27,072 bases of DNA from Flavobacteriales bacterium UBA4474 (GTDB lineage Bacteria; Bacteroidota; Bacteroidia; Flavobacteriales_D; Sanyastnellaceae). The notes beneath the pieces are model-generated. The model was given only the letters and a program-made list of their open reading frames with translations, was not told the origin of the DNA and made no database searches. How positions within the stretch are numbered: position 1 is the first letter of the stretch; every line of letters begins with the position of its first letter. Position numbers and translations under genes: made by a program. The DNA lies in the NCBI GenBank assembly GCA_002389295.1, contig DGOE01000081.1, positions 1-27,072 of the forward strand, in the 5' to 3' direction. Of the stretch, positions 17,301-23,540 are shown one piece after another.

Positions 17301-17421
17301 CCCAAGGGAGGATTATCCTGCACTCTATGACGCCGGCGTCACCGCCATTTTTGGACCCGGAACCCCTGTGGTACAATCGGCCACCCGCATTTTGGACTTG
17401 CTTCTGGAAGGGTATTCCTGA
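14323..17421 (+). CDS. Methylmalonyl-CoA mutase, small (MutA-like) and large (MutB) subunits fused
   Basis: 1032 residues without a break. The region from about residue 375 to the end is a complete large subunit: FLRGPYASMYTSRPWTVRQY, FDLATHRGYDSDHPRV, a TIM-barrel with SGYHMQEAGATP, and a C-terminal cobalamin-binding domain with the DXHXXG motif at residues 913-918 (His915). It interconverts (R)-methylmalonyl-CoA and succinyl-CoA in propionate metabolism. Residues 1 to about 350 look like a shortened, degenerate small subunit: HVTIEGEVVLPVFYP near the start and NLLHILRAESGLGQVDAAV near residue 300, which parallels ARNTQLILQQEAGTT in the large half. In most Bacteroidota these are separate mutA and mutB genes. 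The small half lacks its own B12-binding domain. No MeaB/MeaI G-protein is fused. The ATG at 14323 is the first plausible start. The gene is unaccompanied and ends convergent with fmt. Confidence 0.9.
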   Translation: MEKAHTGEGHWKAWNAALLAQARGAAPAAHVTIEGEVVLPVFYPWRRVVSVRPRPPQPWRTRSTVHSAEEVMPALEGGAEVLRLVGCNDPALWLKGVQREYVDLEFLGGADVPQLQGAGVLPVKGGVLRDWWALGADAAEAVASHAAAVSGCTPDGALRAAAVIDPRLGGGAWSTSAALALLIKACETLSPRFDGRLEKVTLDLALSEDPMLALAATEACKRLLAKRWDQKAWPVLTGVCHVSDAAPDSGRENLIRLAIQGTAGALAGMDAIDAGAPGAEAEPKDTPGGAKWSRNLLHILRAESGLGQVDAAVSPMVDAAADALVEGAQRYLALWKETSAHDALKAGPGAWSIQKVELTTPAEEKPPTGSFEQQVPGAFPFLRGPYASMYTSRPWTVRQYAGFSTAEKSNAFYRRNLAAGQKGLSVAFDLATHRGYDSDHPRVSGDVGKAGVAIDSVEDMKRLFDGIPLDTMSVSMTMNGAVLPIMAFYIAAAEEQGVAAGALSGTIQNDILKEFMVRNTFIYPPAQSMRIISDIFAYTAKNMPKFNSISISGYHMQEAGATPELELAYTLANGLAYVRAGIAAGLDVDDFAPRLSFFWGIGMDLVSEVAKLRAGRLLWARRMAEFAPQNPRSSMLRAHCQTSGWTLTEQDPLNNVGRTAIEALAAVLGGTQSLHTNSMDEAIALPTDDTAKVARNTQLILQQEAGTTRWIDPLGGDATIDRRTAELVSAADAIIDEMEKAGGMPGAIEQGLPMRGIETAAAEKQSRIDAGDDRIVGLNLYPGKAPDSMEVLKVDHHTVLAGQQQRLADLKASRNAQAVEAALAALSAGAAAQQNLLELCVEAARVRCTLGEMSDAMEGIFGRHVPVNRPVRGIFRKHLGAREEFRKAVEKAARFAQLAGRQPRILVAKMGQDGHDRGAKVIASAFADLGFDVDLGSLFQTPEEVARQAVESDVHVVGVSTLAAGHLALVPQLAAALDAAGRGEMLVVVGGVIPREDYPALYDAGVTAIFGPGTPVVQSATRILDLLLEGYS

Positions 17422-17438
17422 AGGACGTTCCTGAAGGA

Positions 17439-18413
17439 TTAATGCCCTTCAGTTCCCAATTCTTCAGACGGATAGCGGTATCCCCTGAGGATGTCTTCGG
17501 CTGACATGGCGGGCTTTCCAGCAAGCTGTGCGGTACGCAGCCGCAATGGAGCATCCCCCGTCCCGACCCACCAGGTTCCGTCCTCGGTATAGCAGTGCCC
17601 GGGAGGGAGGTCAGGCACATGACTTGGGGCGGGCGATGCTTCGACCTTGTGCACCTTGAAGGTGGCCCCATTCAGGGTGCTCCATGCCCCGGGAAAAGGC
17701 GTCATGCCCCTCACGAAATCGCGCACGGCGTTGGCACCCTTGCGCCAGTCAATCCTCCCGTCCTGCCGGAACAGTTTCGGTGCCATGCGCTCGTCACCGG
17801 TCATCAATTGGTCCTGCGGAATGCCCCTGATTCCATCCACGGACAGGGCATCGACCGTGTCGACCAGCAGACCAGCCCCCTCGGTCATGAGCTTCCTGTA
17901 GATCTCGCCCGAAGTGTCGTCTGAATCGATGGTGCAGGCGCGCTGAAGCAGGAGTGCACCCGTGTCAATTTCGCGGGTGATGAAAAAAGAGGTCACTCCC
18001 GTCCGGGTCATTCCTGCGGCGACGGCATGTTGAATGGGCGCGGCGCCCCGAAAATCCGGCAGAAGGCTGCCGTGCACATTGATGGTGCCTTTTCGCGGAC
18101 GACTCCACACGACTTCGGGCAGCATTCTAAAGGCGACGACACAGTAGACATCGGCATCCCAAGCGTCGAGCTGCTGGAGAAAGTCTGTCGACCTGAGAAG
18201 GTCCGGTTGGGCCAGGGGGACGCCCAATTCCATGGCGGTATCCTTGACGGCAGAAGTGTGAATCCGTTGTCCACGGCCTGCTTTTTTGTCGGGAGCCGTC
18301 ACGGCACCGACCACATCGTGATCGCTCTTGGCGAGGGCCCGCAAACCCGCGGCTGCAAAGTCTGGGGTGCCAAAGAACACAATACGTAGGGAGTGGGTGG
18401 AGCTCTCTTTCAC
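17439..18413 (-). CDS. fmt: Methionyl-tRNA formyltransferase
   Basis: 324 residues from a GTG at 18413 (a TTG at 18422 is an alternative). It transfers a formyl group from 10-formyl-tetrahydrofolate to Met-tRNA(fMet), needed for translation initiation. Motifs are in order: IVFFGTPDFA at the start, PDKKAGRG, the Bacteroidota-type VVAFRMLPEVVW, then TINVHGSLLPDFRGAAPIQ with the catalytic Asn112 and His114, and REIDTGALLL with Asp150. The C-terminal OB-like domain spans roughly residues 210-320. It is likely the last gene in a run downstream of the MATE transporter (39-nt gap), and faces the mutase gene with a 17-nt gap. It uses a folate cofactor whose synthesis involves the folP product. Confidence 0.95.
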   Translation of the reverse strand: MKESSTHSLRIVFFGTPDFAAAGLRALAKSDHDVVGAVTAPDKKAGRGQRIHTSAVKDTAMELGVPLAQPDLLRSTDFLQQLDAWDADVYCVVAFRMLPEVVWSRPRKGTINVHGSLLPDFRGAAPIQHAVAAGMTRTGVTSFFITREIDTGALLLQRACTIDSDDTSGEIYRKLMTEGAGLLVDTVDALSVDGIRGIPQDQLMTGDERMAPKLFRQDGRIDWRKGANAVRDFVRGMTPFPGAWSTLNGATFKVHKVEASPAPSHVPDLPPGHCYTEDGTWWVGTGDAPLRLRTAQLAGKPAMSAEDILRGYRYPSEELGTEGH

Positions 18414-18452
18414 GCGGCGCAAAGGTAGTCGTGGTTGATGGTGTGTCGCGCG

Positions 18453-19778
18453 TCAAACATCTTTGGAGCGCCAATCCCAGCGGGTGAGAAACAACAAGCT
18501 ACCGGTTCCGATCAGGCTGAAGTACACCCATTCTACGCGCCAAATTCGCCACACGGGTTGGGGATAGACAAGGGTCACCAAGATGCTGACGCAGATGTAG
18601 ACGATGAGTGTACTGACTTCGATGATCAAAGCAGCTGTTGTGTTGCCGCTGCCCTGAACCGAGCTCAAGAGAACACTGCTGAAGCCGTAAATCATCATGG
18701 CCGAGAAGATGATGGGAAGGGTGCGTGAGGCCGCTTCCAGCCCCACCGGATCATCAAAGAAAGGACCAGCCAGTACGGAAGGGTAGAACAGACCGCCGTG
18801 CGAAACCAACAGAATGCCGCACACATTTACCAGGATCAGGCGGCGGATGACAGGGACCAACTCATCGCCACGGCCTTCACCCAACAGGCCGCTGATGAAG
18901 GTGCGCGTCGTTTGTTGTACGCCCTGTGAAACCACAAAGGCGAGCATAAAGAAGTTCCGTGCGATATGGCTGACTTTGAGTTCCATGATGCCGACTTGCT
19001 CCACCAAAAAGAAAAACAAACTCCAGGTGCCCAGGGTCAACGTGAGCTGCAGGACCATGGGCAGGGCCAACCTCAACCATTTCCACAAGGCAGCCCATGG
19101 CATCCAGACCGATTGTCTCAGCGCCCGTCCATGGCGCCAGCCAATGTGGCCCAACAGGACGGCGAGTCCAGTGGTTTCGGCAACAAGCGAAGCCCATGCC
19201 GCGCCTGCCGCGCCCAAGGCGGGAAACCCCCATCGGCCCGAAATAAGCGACATGTCGCCCAGGATGTTCACCGTGCCTGTGATGATCATGGCCCACATCA
19301 AGATGCGAGCGCGGGCCGTCCCCATGAAGTAGGCGATCAGCATCATGTTGAGAAACGAGGGGAGAATACCCCAACGTCGCACAGACATGAATGCGTCAAA
19401 TACTTCACCCGTAGCGGCGTCTTTGAAGACTTCGGAAAACCCGCAGCTCATCAGCAGGTGGACCAGGCCGACCAGACCAATGCCAACCAAGAAGGTGATG
19501 ATGAGACCCGTGCGCAGGATGTTCAGGGCTTCATGTCCACGCCCTTCGCCCACCCTTCGCGCAATGAGAATTTGGCCCGAAGCGGCGAATCCCTGCCCGA
19601 TCATGCCCAATGTGATGTAGAGCACGCCGGCATTCCCCGCACCATTCAAAGCCACGTCAGAAGTTTGGCTCAGAAAGAAGTTGTCGGTGAGGACCACCAG
19701 AAAGTGCATGAAGGTGCCCGCAGAAATAGGGATGGCGAGCTTCAAGATGTCGCCATACCCGGTATTGAGGCGGCTCAT
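18453..19778 (-). CDS. MATE family efflux transporter
   Basis: 441 residues from the ATG at 19778, which overlaps the trmH stop in an ATGA arrangement; a longer frame to 19913 would run inside trmH. Twelve membrane helices in two halves are predicted: first half from LKLAIPISAGTFMHFLVVLTDNFFL, second half from LALPMVLQLTLTLGTWSLFFF. The N-terminal 'P.S.......D..F' pattern and the loop 'GQGFAASGQILIARRVGEG' match multidrug-and-toxin-extrusion proteins that use Na+ or H+ gradients to expel cationic compounds. Repeated in the second half as 'VSQGVQQTTRTFISGLLGEG', the same loop shows the internal duplication. Substrate is unknown. Cotranscription with trmH upstream is likely; fmt follows after 39 nt. 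Confidence 0.9.
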   Translation of the reverse strand: MSRLNTGYGDILKLAIPISAGTFMHFLVVLTDNFFLSQTSDVALNGAGNAGVLYITLGMIGQGFAASGQILIARRVGEGRGHEALNILRTGLIITFLVGIGLVGLVHLLMSCGFSEVFKDAATGEVFDAFMSVRRWGILPSFLNMMLIAYFMGTARARILMWAMIITGTVNILGDMSLISGRWGFPALGAAGAAWASLVAETTGLAVLLGHIGWRHGRALRQSVWMPWAALWKWLRLALPMVLQLTLTLGTWSLFFFLVEQVGIMELKVSHIARNFFMLAFVVSQGVQQTTRTFISGLLGEGRGDELVPVIRRLILVNVCGILLVSHGGLFYPSVLAGPFFDDPVGLEAASRTLPIIFSAMMIYGFSSVLLSSVQGSGNTTAALIIEVSTLIVYICVSILVTLVYPQPVWRIWRVEWVYFSLIGTGSLLFLTRWDWRSKDV

Positions 19779-20464
19779 GTCGCGTGGTGTCCAGGGGGCG
19801 GTGGGGCGGCAGTGCCCGAGCGCAGCCGTGCCAAAAGGCCATCGGCGTCTTTGACCGTGCGCTCGGCCCAATCTCCGAGGAGACGGGTGCGCTCCTTCGG
19901 GGCGATGCGCCAATCGATGGACGACGCTGCGCGCACGCGGTCGGTGACCGTTTGCAGGGTCAAGGCCGCTGCCACGGAGATATTGAAGCTCTCGGTAAAG
20001 CCGTGCATGGGGATCCGCACAAAATGATCGGCCATGGATTTGGCCTCATCGGAGATCCCTGGACCTTCCGAACCAAAAACGAGGGCCACGGGCTTGTCCA
20101 AGGGCAATTCCGCTGGTGTCGTGTCATCGGCATGGGGCGAAGTGCAGCACACCGCATAGCCCGCTTGCTTCAGTTCATTGAGGGCGGTCATCGTGTCTGC
20201 ATGGCGGTTGATGTCCAGCCATTTGTAGGCGCCTTTGGACACCCCGGGCGCCGTTTGGAACCGGTTGTTTCCTTCGATGATGTGCACCGATTGCACCCCG
20301 AAACCGTCACAACTGCGCAGCACGGCAGAGACGTTGTGCGGGTCGAAAAGGTCTTCCGTGACCACCGTGACCCATTGCATCCGCCGGTGCAATACTTCCT
20401 CGAACCGCTCGCGCCGCGCCGCAGTCAAGTAGGGGGCCAATAAGGAGTAGCGGTCGTCGGACAT
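19775..20464 (-). CDS. trmH: TrmH-type SPOUT tRNA 2'-O-ribose methyltransferase
   Basis: 229 residues from the ATG at 20464. All three SPOUT motifs are present: PHNVSAVLRSCDGFG (motif 1), ALVFGSEGPGIS (motif 2) and IPMHGFTESFNISVAAAL (motif 3), the last forming the trefoil knot that binds S-adenosylmethionine. Family members methylate G18 in the D-loop of tRNA; the length and the N- and C-terminal extensions fit TrmH better than the 23S rRNA enzyme RlmB. A longer frame using a TTG at 20503 would pass through the terminator of the upstream HU gene, so I reject it. The stop overlaps the MATE start by 4 nt. A separate promoter between the HU terminator and this gene would be expected in the few bases at 20465-20480; none is recognisable. 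Confidence 0.93.
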   Translation of the reverse strand: MSDDRYSLLAPYLTAARRERFEEVLHRRMQWVTVVTEDLFDPHNVSAVLRSCDGFGVQSVHIIEGNNRFQTAPGVSKGAYKWLDINRHADTMTALNELKQAGYAVCCTSPHADDTTPAELPLDKPVALVFGSEGPGISDEAKSMADHFVRIPMHGFTESFNISVAAALTLQTVTDRVRAASSIDWRIAPKERTRLLGDWAERTVKDADGLLARLRSGTAAPPPPGHHAT

Positions 20465-20474
20465 ATTGGGGTAA

Positions 20475-20512
20475 AGAAAATCCCCGACCTGCCGCAATGG
20501 CAAGTCGGGGAC
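20475..20512 (-). terminator. Intrinsic terminator of the HU gene
   Basis: On the minus strand a hairpin GTCCCCGACTTGCC / GGCAGGTCGGGGA (arms of about 12 bp with one mismatch, loop about 4 nt; plus-strand 20481-20511) is followed by TTTTCTTT. This is the direction of the HU gene, whose stop is at 20540, 28 nt before. It ends 11 nt before the trmH start, so read-through may feed trmH. Confidence 0.8.
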
Positions 20513-20539
20513 GTCTTGGCTGTTGCCGAGAACGAAGGT

Positions 20540-20812
20540 TTACTTGACCTTGTCGTTCAGCTCAGCACCTGGCTTGAACTTCACCACATTCTTAGCTGCA
20601 ATGGTGATTTCCTTGCCGGTTTGGGGGTTACGGCCCTTGCGCGCCTCGCGGTGCGTGACGGAGAAGGAGCCAAAGCCAACGAGCGCTACACGCTCCCCAC
20701 CCTTGAGGGCGTTGGAGGTTGCGTCGATGAAAGAGTCAAGTGCACGGCCTGCGTCGGCCTTGCTGATGCCAGCGCCTTCGGCCATGGCATCACGGAGTTC
20801 GGATTTGTTCAT
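20540..20812 (-). CDS. HU family DNA-binding protein
   Basis: 90 residues, the normal HU length, starting MNKSELRDAMAEGAG. Features are an N-terminal helix-turn-helix dimer core, the loop VALVGFGSFSVTHREAR and the arm RNPQTGKEITIAA containing the proline (RNPQTG) that intercalates in the minor groove. HU dimers bend and compact DNA and assist replication, repair and transcription. It is a separate transcription unit with its own terminator and a possible -7 box upstream. It diverges from the thioesterase gene. The symbol is left blank because Bacteroidota usually have several HU/IHF-like paralogues. Confidence 0.95.
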   Translation of the reverse strand: MNKSELRDAMAEGAGISKADAGRALDSFIDATSNALKGGERVALVGFGSFSVTHREARKGRNPQTGKEITIAAKNVVKFKPGAELNDKVK

Positions 20813-20839
20813 GGTATTCTTTTAGGATTGTGAACCTTT

Positions 20840-20847
20840 CAAATGTA
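20840..20847 (-). promoter_or_regulatory. -7 promoter box of the HU gene
   Basis: On the minus strand TACATTTG is an exact match to the Bacteroidota -7 consensus TAnnTTTG, ending 27 nt upstream of the HU start. That gives a leader of about 20 nt. No clear TTG -33 element is seen 17-23 nt further upstream, so the call rests on the -7 box and position. Confidence 0.4.
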
Positions 20848-20887
20848 TGTGCGAAATCCCTTGTATGACGGGGGGTGTAGCCCATTT

Positions 20888-20906
20888 TTATTCAGTTTGT
20901 GAATAA
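20888..20906. promoter_or_regulatory. Inverted repeat between divergent HU and thioesterase genes
   Basis: TTATTCA, spacer GTTTG, TGAATAA: a perfect 7-bp inverted repeat, with an imperfect extension into CCCA/TGGG on the outside. It lies between the two divergent starts, 41 nt beyond the HU -7 box, and has no T-run, so an operator or upstream element is more likely than a terminator. Function is unknown. Confidence 0.35.
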
Positions 20907-21000
20907 AGTGGGTTGATAATTGGAAAAACCCGGAAATGCAGCATTGATGCGGGGTCCACAACGCAGGTGACCTTTGCCGTTCAATTATCCCGAGAAACAG

Positions 21001-21465
21001 ATGCCCGATTCCACCTCGAATTCCCCCTTGGATGCGCCGTTTGAAGTGCTCGGACCCTCCGTGGACTATGAGGTGCCGCTCCGTTACAGCGACATGGATT
21101 TGTTTGGCCATGTCAACAACGCCACCTACTTCTCCTTCTTGGAAGAGGCGCGGATCGCTTGGTTTGAGACCTGTGTACCCGAGACATGGGATTTCAAGAA
21201 GCACGGGGTACTGGTCGCCCACAACGAGATGGACTACCTGAAGCCGGTTCACCCAGGTGACCGCCTCATCATTCGGTTGGGTGCCACCGGATTGGGCAAC
21301 TCGAGCATCCACATCAAATACGAAGGCTACGTATTGAAAGGAGGGGAGGAGCAAGCCGCAAAATTGGCCTTCCGGGCAGCCACAACCCTGGTGAGTTGGG
21401 ACACTGTGGCCGGCAAAGTATGCCGGGTGCACGATGATTGGCGCAGGGCCATAGAGGGGACTTGA
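21001..21465 (+). CDS. Acyl-CoA thioesterase, hotdog fold (4-hydroxybenzoyl-CoA thioesterase/YbgC type)
   Basis: 154 residues from the ATG at 21001 (a TTG at 20974 would add nine residues). The family signature is RYSDMDLFGHVNNATYFSFLEEAR: the catalytic Asp of 'D.D..GHVNN' and the adjacent helix. The rest is a single hotdog domain (VLVAHNEMDYLKPVHPGDRL; IHIKYEGYV). Relatives hydrolyse short or medium acyl-CoA or 4-hydroxybenzoyl-CoA thioesters in the cytoplasm; the substrate here is unknown. The gene stands alone, divergent from HU and followed by a 121-nt gap with an AT-rich run (TATATATATA near 21473-21482) before the next gene. Confidence 0.9.
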   Translation: MPDSTSNSPLDAPFEVLGPSVDYEVPLRYSDMDLFGHVNNATYFSFLEEARIAWFETCVPETWDFKKHGVLVAHNEMDYLKPVHPGDRLIIRLGATGLGNSSIHIKYEGYVLKGGEEQAAKLAFRAATTLVSWDTVAGKVCRVHDDWRRAIEGT

Positions 21466-21532
21466 GACACCTTATATATATAGAGCGAGGAGGAGGCAAG
21501 GGATTTGATGCCTCTGTTGTTTATTTCTCAAG

Positions 21533-21564
21533 TTGAAGTTGTAGTCGGCGCGTCTTTACTTTCG
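21533..21564 (+). promoter_or_regulatory. Candidate promoter for the four-repeat secreted protein
   Basis: A TTG at 21533-21535 and TACTTTCG at 21557-21564 (one mismatch to TAnnTTTG) are separated by 21 nt, within the range seen in Bacteroidota promoters. The -7 box ends 22 nt before the ATG at 21587. Confidence 0.4.
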
Positions 21565-21586
21565 TCGTGTAAATCAGACACGATAC

Positions 21587-23374
21587 ATGAAGAATTTCTA
21601 CACCTTTTTGATGGTCTTGGCTTTGACCTGGTCAGCGCAGTCACAGACTGTCCCCGTCACGTTTAGCGTGGACATGAGCAACCAAACTGTAGCTGCCGAG
21701 GGGGTCCACGTGGCCGGCAACTTCCAGGGATGGGATCCTGCAGCCACTTTGCTTTCCGATGACGACATGGATGGCGTGTACCAAGTCACGGTAGACGTCA
21801 GCGACACACTCGCCACCATCAATTACAAGTTTCTCAATGGAAACGCTTGGGGCGTGGACGAGTCCTGTCCCGAGGCTTGCGCCTTTCCTGGAAGTACGGA
21901 CAGGTATGCCGACATCACGGGCGCCACGGATCTTCCTGTGGTGTGCTTTGGGGCCTGCGCAGCCTGTGGCATCACAACGGTGCTGTTCAAGGTGGACATG
22001 AGTCAAGAGGAAGCGATCAATCCTGTAGGCGTTCACATGAACGGCAACTTCAATGGTTGGGATGGATCTAATTTCCTGATGATGGAAGACGCGGACGGCG
22101 ACAACGTATATACGTATGTGGCCCAAATCGACGGCGCGGCCCTCGAACCTGTAGACTCCGTACAGTTCAAGTTCGTCAATGGCAATGCCTGGGGGTTTGA
22201 CGAAAACCCAGAGGGCGAATGCGCTTTCCAGGGAAACCGCCTTTTGGCTTTGACTGGAGGAGACGCGGTCTACGAAATGGCAGAGACGGGGCAGCCCTAC
22301 TGCTACAATTCGTGTGGCAGCTGTGTATCTCCCACAGCCGTGACCTTTCGTGTAGACATGAGCGCGCAGGCTGAGGTGTCGGTCAATGGCGTCTGTGTAG
22401 CCGGTAGCTTCCAAGGATGGACCCCAGGCGTGAATTTCTTGACTGACGATGATGGAGACCTCATCTACGAGGCGATCATTGCTGTGGCCCCCGGTGACTA
22501 CGAGTTCAAATTCATCAACGGCAACAATTGGGGAGGCGATGGCGAAGGCAACATCGACAACGAAAACCCACCAGGGGAGTGCGTGAGCAACGGCAACCGG
22601 ACATTTTCTGTTGCCGATGAGCCTGTTACCATACAATACTGCTACAACCAGTGTTCTGAATCGTGCGTAGCCGATCCCGATCCTGCGCCCATCACCTTTC
22701 AGATCGACATGACCAACGAGACGGTGGCCGAGACGGGGGTCTGGCTCATTGGCGGCATCACCTCGCCCCAGTGGCAGGCGGGCGCACTGCAGTTGAGTGA
22801 TGGAGACGGTGACAATGTTTACGAGGTCACCTACGAAGTGTCGGGTGCCGCCTTCTTTGAGTACCGTTACTGCAACGGAGATCCTTATCCTGATGGGGTG
22901 GTGGACGATGCTGTGGCCGAGGTTGGCGATTTCGAAGCGGGAGGTTGCGGACAGGGCAATCCTTTCGGCGAGTTCAACCGCACCCACGTCAGGTCGGGAC
23001 AACCAGAAGAGTTGGGAGCATACTGCTATGGCAGTTGCCTGGATTGCAACGGCGATACGGTGGGCACCGTGATTGGCATCGAAGAGATCGAAGACTTCAT
23101 TGGGCTGGAAGCCTATCCCAACCCTGCGTCCGATGTGGTGAACCTCCGCGTGGAGGGAATGGAAGGGTTGCTGCAGGTTCGGGTCTACGACATGGCCGGA
23201 AAGCAGGTCATGGTCGATCGCTTGCGCGTGCAGTCGGGTTCAGTCTTGACCTACCCCGTGGACAACCTGCGCCCTGGCATGTACATATTGGAAGCCACAG
23301 GTGCTGCTCCGTCCCGAGCGGGTTTGGGCAACACAGCGGGCCAGCGCGCTACTTTGCGCCTCACGGTCAACTGA
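21587..23374 (+). CDS. Secreted protein with four starch-binding-like repeats and T9SS tail
   Basis: 595 residues. A signal peptide (MKNFYTFLMVLALTWSAQSQ) is followed by four tandem modules starting at about residues 23, 131, 250 and 367. Each begins 'VTF.VDMS' and continues 'GVHVAGNFQGWDP...LSDDDGDGVY.V...YKF.NGNAWG', an immunoglobulin-like beta sandwich resembling CBM20/CBM48 and AMPK glycogen-binding domains. Three repeats close with a C-x3-C-x2-C cluster (CFGACAAC, CYNSCGSC, CYGSCLDC); repeat three has C-x3-C-x3-C (CYNQCSESC). Repeat four is the most divergent. From about residue 505, 'LEAYPNPASDVVNLRV...VRVYDMAGKQ...LRPGMYILEA' is a type A T9SS sorting domain. Predicted to be exported and surface-attached or released; glycan binding is possible but untested, since I cannot verify the aromatic ligand-contact residues. 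No catalytic domain is present. It is a single transcription unit with a promoter and a strong terminator. Confidence 0.88.
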   Translation: MKNFYTFLMVLALTWSAQSQTVPVTFSVDMSNQTVAAEGVHVAGNFQGWDPAATLLSDDDMDGVYQVTVDVSDTLATINYKFLNGNAWGVDESCPEACAFPGSTDRYADITGATDLPVVCFGACAACGITTVLFKVDMSQEEAINPVGVHMNGNFNGWDGSNFLMMEDADGDNVYTYVAQIDGAALEPVDSVQFKFVNGNAWGFDENPEGECAFQGNRLLALTGGDAVYEMAETGQPYCYNSCGSCVSPTAVTFRVDMSAQAEVSVNGVCVAGSFQGWTPGVNFLTDDDGDLIYEAIIAVAPGDYEFKFINGNNWGGDGEGNIDNENPPGECVSNGNRTFSVADEPVTIQYCYNQCSESCVADPDPAPITFQIDMTNETVAETGVWLIGGITSPQWQAGALQLSDGDGDNVYEVTYEVSGAAFFEYRYCNGDPYPDGVVDDAVAEVGDFEAGGCGQGNPFGEFNRTHVRSGQPEELGAYCYGSCLDCNGDTVGTVIGIEEIEDFIGLEAYPNPASDVVNLRVEGMEGLLQVRVYDMAGKQVMVDRLRVQSGSVLTYPVDNLRPGMYILEATGAAPSRAGLGNTAGQRATLRLTVN

Positions 23375-23401
23375 TATAGCGGTCACGCAATGACATTCTT
23401 G

Positions 23402-23430
23402 GAAGGGGGCTGCGGCCCCCTTCTTTGTTT
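23402..23430 (+). terminator. Intrinsic terminator of the four-repeat protein gene
   Basis: GAAGGGGGC, loop TGCG, GCCCCCTTC is a perfect 9-bp GC-rich stem followed by TTTGTTT, 27 nt after the stop at 23374. Confidence 0.9.
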
Positions 23431-23540
23431 CCTACATGCACCGTGGAAATCCCTTGCAAATTGTCCTCAGAATTGGATGGAGTGATAATGGGGTTCACGG
23501 CTATATTGCAGACCGATTCACAATTAACACGAACCAACGC

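Noticed and set aside
15739..17376. 545-codon minus-strand open frame opposite the mutase large-subunit half
   Set aside because: Shadow of a well-conserved gene; composition is His/Gly/Arg rich and no motif is recognised.
20465..20503. Upstream TTG start for trmH
   Set aside because: Translation would cross the hup terminator hairpin; ATG 20464 matches the family N-terminus.
21469..21486. TATATATATA run after the thioesterase gene
   Set aside because: Short AT dinucleotide run with no hairpin plus T-tract and no link to a known element.
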